The notes under the pieces: generated by a model
Seen by the model: the letters and a program-made list of their open reading frames with translations, nothing else
What the model was told of the DNA's origin: nothing
Databases searched by the model: none
Shown here: piece after piece, positions 59,290 through 64,000 of the stretch
Position numbering within the stretch: the stretch's first letter is position 1
Layout: every line of letters begins with the position of its first letter
Program-made: the position numbers and the translations under genes
Source: Caproicibacter sp046707225
GTDB lineage: Bacteria; Bacillota; Clostridia; Oscillospirales; Acutalibacteraceae
Direction of reading: 5' to 3'
DNA length: 64,000 nt
NCBI RefSeq assembly: GCF_046707225.1
Contig: NZ_JBJKOP010000036.1
Span: 1 to 64,000 of the forward strand

Positions 59290-59328
59290 AAGATGAGCGA
59301 TGAGGTTCTGGAATCGTTCATCTTTTTT
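59290..59328 (+). terminator. Terminator at the start of the oppA leader
   Basis: AAGATGA.CGAT and ATCG.TCATCTT arms, followed by TTTTTT. It lies directly after the promoter and ~95 nt before oppA. Confidence 0.8.
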
Positions 59329-59421
59329 GCTTTTTTACCTTGAAACCCCGGAAATCTATGCAGTTTAACAAAGATATAGGAAAAATCCAGATTGGATTAA
59401 AATTACAAGGAGGCATGTGTT

Positions 59422-61305
59422 ATGAAGTCAAAAAGAAAGGGAATTGCATTTTTACTTGCCTGCGTTATGATCCTTTCCGCCGTTGCGGGATGTTCGGGCG
59501 GGGCGGATAAAGCCAAAGATACGTCTGAGGGTCAGGTTACGCAGGGTCCCCACGGGATTGAGTATGCGGCCGACCAGACCCTCCACACGGTTTACAGCAG
59601 TGAGGCAACATCGCTGAACCCGTTTGCCGACGGTTCTGCAAACGATTGGGAGGCGGTTTCCAACTGCATCGACGGACTGGTGGAGGTGGACCAGTACAAG
59701 AATACAGTGCCCTCTCTGGCGGAAAGCTGGACGGTCAGCGACGACGGAACCGTGTATACGTTTAAAATTCGCAAGGGGCTTCAGTGGGTTGACGCGGAAG
59801 GCAACCCGATGGGCGAATTGACCGCCAAAGACTTTGTGACCGTTGCAAACTGGATTTGCGACCCGGCAAACGCGTCCGGCTCCACTCTGTATTTCAGCGG
59901 GATCGTAAAAGGCGCCAAGGATTTCATCGCCGGTAAAACCAAGGACTTCAGCACCGTTGGTTTTAAAGCCGTGGATGACAATACCCTGCAGATCACTTTG
60001 GAAGGTCCGCTCCCGTATTTCCTTTCTTACTGCGGCAGCTACATGCCGGCCTATACACCCCTGTTTGAAAAGCTGGGCAGCAAGTACGGCGCGGATAATA
60101 ATTCCATGTATTATATCGGCGCGTACCGCATGACGACATTTGCGCCGCAGTCGAAACGTGTCTATGAGAAAAACGACAGCTACTGGGATTCGAAAAACGT
60201 ACATATCAAGAAAATCATCAGTACCTATAACGCTGAGGCACCCACGCTTGCGCCGGAAATGTTCCTGCGCGGTGAGGTTGATAAGGCGCCAATCAGCACG
60301 GATATTCTGGACCAGTGGATGAAGGATTCGAAAACGAAGGATATCGTCATCCCAAGCCTGCCGGACACCACCTATATGTTTTATTACGCGTTCAACTATA
60401 TGCCGAAATTCGACCAGAAGTACGAGCCGGACAACTGGAATAAGGCGATCAGCAACGAGAACTTTCGTCAGTCGCTGTACTGGGGGCTTGACCGTTACAA
60501 AGCGTTGCTGACAAAAGACCCGTACAACGCCCAGATGCTTCAGTCAAACAGCGTTACGCCGAAAGACTGGTGCAGTGTGGACGGCAAGGACTATACGGAA
60601 ATCGGCGACATGGCCGCGATTACCTCAAGGCCAAATTACAGCTTCGATTCTCAGAAGGCATTGGACTATAAGGAAAAGGCCAAGAAAGAACTTGAGGCGG
60701 AAGGGGTCACTTTCCCGATCAAAATGCTGATGCCCTATAACCCCACAACCACCTACTGGGCCAAAGAGGTTCAAGTTGTCAAACAGCAACTGACCGCTTT
60801 GCTTGGCTCCGATTATATTGAGCCGATTCTGGAGGCAGGTCCCTCCACCGGATTCCTTTCCTCCGTCCGCCGCACCGGCGATTACGCGTTCATGAAGTGC
60901 AACAACGGCGCTACGATTGCGGACCCGGCCGCGTGGCTGCCGGCTTTCGCGAAGGGGAACAACTGGACTTTCCTTGATCAGGCGACGGACCCCGCGGTAA
61001 AATCACTCATGGATCAATATTACGCCATGGTAGATGACGCAAACTCCGTCTACACGAAATCGACGGAACGCTACGAGAAATTCGCAAAAGCGGAAGCATT
61101 CCTGCTGAACCACGCGCTTGTGATCCCTTACTCCACGGATAACAAGGATTATATGGTAGAGCGCCTGAATCCGTTCGAAGCGGAAGACAGCACGTCCGTA
61201 CGCTTTAAATATCAGCGCGTGCTGAGCAAGCCGCTGACGAAAGACCAGTGGTCGGCACTTTACAAGGATTGGCAGACTGCCAAGGAAAAATCAATTCAAA
61301 AGTAG
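59422..61305 (+). CDS. Oligopeptide/muropeptide ABC binding lipoprotein
   Basis: A 627-residue family-5 solute-binding lipoprotein (OppA type): signal peptide with lipobox VAGC (Cys ~24), then TLHTVYSSEATSLNPFADGS, VPSLAESWTVSDDGTVYTFKIRKGLQW. Such proteins bind oligopeptides, and murein peptides in the MppA/AppA groups. Its position after the salvage genes suggests muropeptide binding (inference). GGAGG lies about 8 nt before the ATG. Confidence 0.93.
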   Translation: MKSKRKGIAFLLACVMILSAVAGCSGGADKAKDTSEGQVTQGPHGIEYAADQTLHTVYSSEATSLNPFADGSANDWEAVSNCIDGLVEVDQYKNTVPSLAESWTVSDDGTVYTFKIRKGLQWVDAEGNPMGELTAKDFVTVANWICDPANASGSTLYFSGIVKGAKDFIAGKTKDFSTVGFKAVDDNTLQITLEGPLPYFLSYCGSYMPAYTPLFEKLGSKYGADNNSMYYIGAYRMTTFAPQSKRVYEKNDSYWDSKNVHIKKIISTYNAEAPTLAPEMFLRGEVDKAPISTDILDQWMKDSKTKDIVIPSLPDTTYMFYYAFNYMPKFDQKYEPDNWNKAISNENFRQSLYWGLDRYKALLTKDPYNAQMLQSNSVTPKDWCSVDGKDYTEIGDMAAITSRPNYSFDSQKALDYKEKAKKELEAEGVTFPIKMLMPYNPTTTYWAKEVQVVKQQLTALLGSDYIEPILEAGPSTGFLSSVRRTGDYAFMKCNNGATIADPAAWLPAFAKGNNWTFLDQATDPAVKSLMDQYYAMVDDANSVYTKSTERYEKFAKAEAFLLNHALVIPYSTDNKDYMVERLNPFEAEDSTSVRFKYQRVLSKPLTKDQWSALYKDWQTAKEKSIQK

Positions 61306-61429
61306 TCACAAGCCTACTTTAAAATAGGACTGACAAAATTCCGTGCTGTGGAAGAAAGCGGTGCCCGGCATGGAATTTTGCCATACATTCTGGCAGGAAA
61401 TATTCTGAATCAGGGGGGCTGTTGCGCTT

Positions 61430-62371
61430 ATGCTGTGGTATTGTGTCAAACGGTTGCTACGCTCTCTGGGCAGTCTTTGCATTATAATTGTGATTGTCTT
61501 TTGCCTCTTAAGGCTGATGCCGGTTGAAGGCTATTTTCCAAATTACGATAAAATGAGTGCCCAGGAAATTCAAAACGGATTGCAGAAGATGGGGCTGACC
61601 GCTCCGTTATATCAGCAGCTGTTTCATTTTTTCGGAGAATTGCTTCATGGGGATTTGGGAGTGTCGAATATCTACCGCGTCGATTATCCGATTGTCAGGA
61701 TCATCGCGCAGAAAGCGCCGGTTTCCATCGAGTTCGGACTGATCGCAATGGCCATCAGTCTGCCGCTTGGTCTGGCCCTCGGCGTGCTGATGGCGAAGAA
61801 AAAGGGCGGATTCTGGGACCAGTTCGGCACGGCCTATATCGTATTTATCGAGGCGGTCCCTATTATGTTGATCTATCTGTTTCTTCAGTTGTACGGCACC
61901 AGTGTGTTCCATCTTGGAATCCTGTATGATTCCGACAAGCCTGCCACCGCTATTTTGCCCGTTCTTTCGCTTGCTCTGCCCTCCGTTTCCGGGTATGCCA
62001 TGTGGCTGCGCCGCTTTATGGTCGACGAATCCAACATGGAGTACATTAAATTTGCAAAAGCCAAGGGCGTGCCGAACAACGCCATTTGGTTCAGGCATGT
62101 ATTCCGGAACGCGATGGTGCCCCTTGTCCAGTTGATTCCGGGTTCTCTGCTGCTGACTATCGCCGGTTCCATCTATGTCGAATCGCTGTATTCCATTCCC
62201 GGAATGGGGGGGCTGCTGGTAGATGTGATTAAACGGCAGGACAATACCATGGTACAGGCGCTGGTCATCGTTTTTGCCGCGTTAAGTATCTTTGGGCTTT
62301 TGCTGGGCGATATCTTAATGGCGATTGTAGATCCGCGCATCAGTCTAACGAAAAAGGCGGTATCCAGATAA
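61430..62371 (+). CDS. Oligopeptide ABC permease OppB-like
   Basis: A 313-residue permease: N-terminal membrane segment, six predicted segments in total, EAA loop YIKFAKAKGVPNNAIWFRHVFRNAMVPL. Its stop shares one base with the next ATG (TAATG). Confidence 0.94.
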   Translation: MLWYCVKRLLRSLGSLCIIIVIVFCLLRLMPVEGYFPNYDKMSAQEIQNGLQKMGLTAPLYQQLFHFFGELLHGDLGVSNIYRVDYPIVRIIAQKAPVSIEFGLIAMAISLPLGLALGVLMAKKKGGFWDQFGTAYIVFIEAVPIMLIYLFLQLYGTSVFHLGILYDSDKPATAILPVLSLALPSVSGYAMWLRRFMVDESNMEYIKFAKAKGVPNNAIWFRHVFRNAMVPLVQLIPGSLLLTIAGSIYVESLYSIPGMGGLLVDVIKRQDNTMVQALVIVFAALSIFGLLLGDILMAIVDPRISLTKKAVSR

Positions 62372-63423
62372 TGTCGAAGTTTTCAATTACGGAACAATAC
62401 ACCGAAAAGCTGGAAAAGCCTCTGCTGGAAGAGCTGAAACAAAAGGCAGAAAATTTGAAAGACGATCTGACGCCGGAGGAAATTTCCAAGCTGGAACCTA
62501 GGCTGTTCAGCCGGGTGGAGTATAATCAGGGCGAGGCCGAAAAGGTCGGATATTCGGATTATTCCTATTGGAGGGGAACCCTTCGGATGTTCCTGAAAGA
62601 CAAGGTCGCCATTGTTACGCTCTGCATATTGGTGGTCGTCATTCTGTTTACACTGCTTCAGCCGCTGATGCCGGGGCAGATGGATCCCAACCTGATTAAC
62701 AACGACCCGACGACCGGGATGCAGATCAGCAATCAGAAACCGAATGCTACCTTCTGGTTCGGTACAAACTCCATCGGGCAGGATCTTTGGAGCAGACTGT
62801 GGGCGGGCACCAGGACTTCCCTGTTCATCGGTCTTTCGGTCGCGCTGATTCAGACCGTGGTCGGCATCGGTATGGGGGTCCTGTGGGGTTATATCAGAAT
62901 GCTCGACTTTTTCTTTACGGAGCTTTATAACGTGGTCAGCAATATCCCGACGACCATTATCCTGATTCTTGCGTCTTACATTATGCGACCGAGCGTCAGC
63001 ACCATCATTATTGCCATGTGCATTACCGGCTGGCTCGGCATGGCGCGGTTTATCCGAAACCAGGTGCTCATCATCCGCGACCGGGATTTTAATCTGGCGT
63101 CACGGTGCCTGGGAACGCCCACCTGGAGGCTGATTCTTAAAAATCTTCTGCCTCAGATGGTGTCGATCATTACGCTGCGCATGTCGCTGGCCATTCCGGG
63201 CGCAATCGGCTCCGAAGTGTTCCTGACCTATATCGGACTGGGCCTGCCGGTGGAAACGCCATCCCTCGGCAACCTGGTCGATCAGGGGCGCGTGCTGATG
63301 ATGTCCCCGGCGCTGCGGTATCAGCTGATTTTTCCCGCCGTTGTTGTTTCAGTGATCACCGTATGTTTTTACCTGTGCGGGAATGCTTTTGCGGACGCGG
63401 CGGACCCCAAGAATCATACATAA
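62371..63423 (+). CDS. Oligopeptide ABC permease OppC-like
   Basis: A 350-residue permease with an ~80-residue hydrophilic N-terminal extension before the first membrane segment (VAIVTLCILVVVILFTLLQP), the OppC motif FGTNSIGQDLWSRLWAGTR and EAA loop NLASRCLGTPTWRLILKNLLPQ. AAGGCGG precedes the ATG. Confidence 0.94.
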   Translation: MSKFSITEQYTEKLEKPLLEELKQKAENLKDDLTPEEISKLEPRLFSRVEYNQGEAEKVGYSDYSYWRGTLRMFLKDKVAIVTLCILVVVILFTLLQPLMPGQMDPNLINNDPTTGMQISNQKPNATFWFGTNSIGQDLWSRLWAGTRTSLFIGLSVALIQTVVGIGMGVLWGYIRMLDFFFTELYNVVSNIPTTIILILASYIMRPSVSTIIIAMCITGWLGMARFIRNQVLIIRDRDFNLASRCLGTPTWRLILKNLLPQMVSIITLRMSLAIPGAIGSEVFLTYIGLGLPVETPSLGNLVDQGRVLMMSPALRYQLIFPAVVVSVITVCFYLCGNAFADAADPKNHT

Positions 63424-63433
63424 GGAGAAAATC

Positions 63434-64000
63434 ATGGAACGAGAGGTTATCTTGTCGGTGCGGGATCTGAACGTAAAATTCCGGATGCGCAAAAAAGCCC
63501 TGCATGCGATCCGCGGTATTTCACTGGACCTGTATCAGGGCGAAAGCTTGGCTATCGTTGGGGAATCCGGGTCGGGAAAATCCGTCCTCTCGAAGAACTT
63601 CATCGGCCTTTTGGACAAAAACGGTTATGTGGAATCCGGTACGATCCTGTTCGGGGGGAAAGATATTACACACCTGAAGGAGAAAGAGTGGGAGCAGATC
63701 CGGGGCGGGCAAATCGCCATGATTATGCAGGATCCGATGACAAGCCTGAATCCGCTGAAAAGCATCGGGTGGCAGATCTGCGAGGCCCTGAAATATCACC
63801 GGAAAATTGTCGGGCAGGCGGCTCAGAAAAAAGCGGCCGAGCTTCTGACGGACGTCGGAATCACAGAGCCGGAAACAAGGCTGAAGCAATATCCGCATGA
63901 ATTTTCCGGAGGAATGAGACAAAGGGTTGCAATCGCGATCGCCGTTGCCTGTAACCCGCAGGTACTTATTTGTGACGAACCGACCACAGCGTTGGACGTC
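63434..64000 (+). CDS. Oligopeptide ABC ATPase OppD-like, partial
   Basis: The first 189 residues of an OppD-type ATPase; it runs off the window. Walker A GESGSGKS near residue 40, Q-loop IMQDPMTSLNPL, signature FSGGMRQRVAIAIAV, Walker B VLICDEPTTALDV at the very end. AAGGAGA precedes the ATG, 10 bp after oppC. An OppF gene is expected next. Confidence 0.93.
   Translation, partial: MEREVILSVRDLNVKFRMRKKALHAIRGISLDLYQGESLAIVGESGSGKSVLSKNFIGLLDKNGYVESGTILFGGKDITHLKEKEWEQIRGGQIAMIMQDPMTSLNPLKSIGWQICEALKYHRKIVGQAAQKKAAELLTDVGITEPETRLKQYPHEFSGGMRQRVAIAIAVACNPQVLICDEPTTALDV

Noticed and set aside
1..64000. CRISPR array, phage or integron
   Set aside because: No regularly spaced repeats, integrase, structural phage genes or attachment-site duplication found by reading.

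Overview
The window is a 64 kb chromosomal segment of an endospore-forming, anaerobic member of the Clostridia, most likely Oscillospiraceae/Ruminococcaceae (inference). The evidence is the low-GC Gram-positive order hprK-PHP-murB-rapZ-whiA-(QueG-like)-dnaE-pfkA, the spore genes cwlJ and gerQ, a BofC-domain protein, strong Shine-Dalgarno sequences and many TTG starts. I see no rRNA, CRISPR array, intact insertion sequence, prophage or origin.

Layout. 1-1000: a 5'-truncated, frameshifted GNAT acetyltransferase remnant. 1-2.7 kb: divergent AraC regulator and HAD hydrolase. 2.8-6.5 kb: an amino-sugar PTS unit (RNA antitermination switch, BglG-type antiterminator, NagE-like EIICB, EIIA, HPr-like protein). 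6.6-12.8 kb: tRNA-Ser, asnS, bacteriohemerythrin, aminotransferase, secDF. 12.9-22.7 kb: the conserved hprK-to-pfkA block. 22.8-29.4 kb: BofC-domain protein, class A penicillin-binding protein, hom-thrB-lysC, tRNA-Pro. 29.5-34.7 kb: an accessory stretch (frameshifted hypothetical, TetR/hydrolase pair, DegV, cwlJ-gerQ). 35-39.6 kb: livKHMGF. 39.7-42.9 kb: an SCP2-like gene with alcohol and aldehyde dehydrogenases. 43-50.6 kb: DMT transporter, polar amino-acid ABC importer, a KamA-type radical SAM enzyme overlapping an ATP-grasp ligase, an MFS permease and a P-loop kinase. 50.7-64 kb: a peptidoglycan-salvage region.

The salvage region is the clearest functional system: nagZ and murQ on one strand; murR, namZ, a GNAT gene, an NlpC/P60 peptidase and a murK-like sugar kinase on the other; then a serine hydrolase and an oligopeptide ABC importer that runs off the window. 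None of the enzymes shows a signal peptide, so the arrangement reads as import of intact muropeptides followed by dismantling in the cytoplasm. An A/T-rich motif related to TGAAAT-N3-ATTTCA recurs in its promoter regions and may be the MurR operator.

Two observations cross operons. First, five genes (SCP2-like, aldehyde dehydrogenase, KamA, MFS, MurR) have a good Shine-Dalgarno sequence placed correctly before ACG, ATT, ATA, ATC and ATT, with no ATG/GTG/TTG suitably placed. Second, three operons (livK, murQ, oppA) have an intrinsic terminator between a consensus promoter and the first gene, suggesting attenuation.
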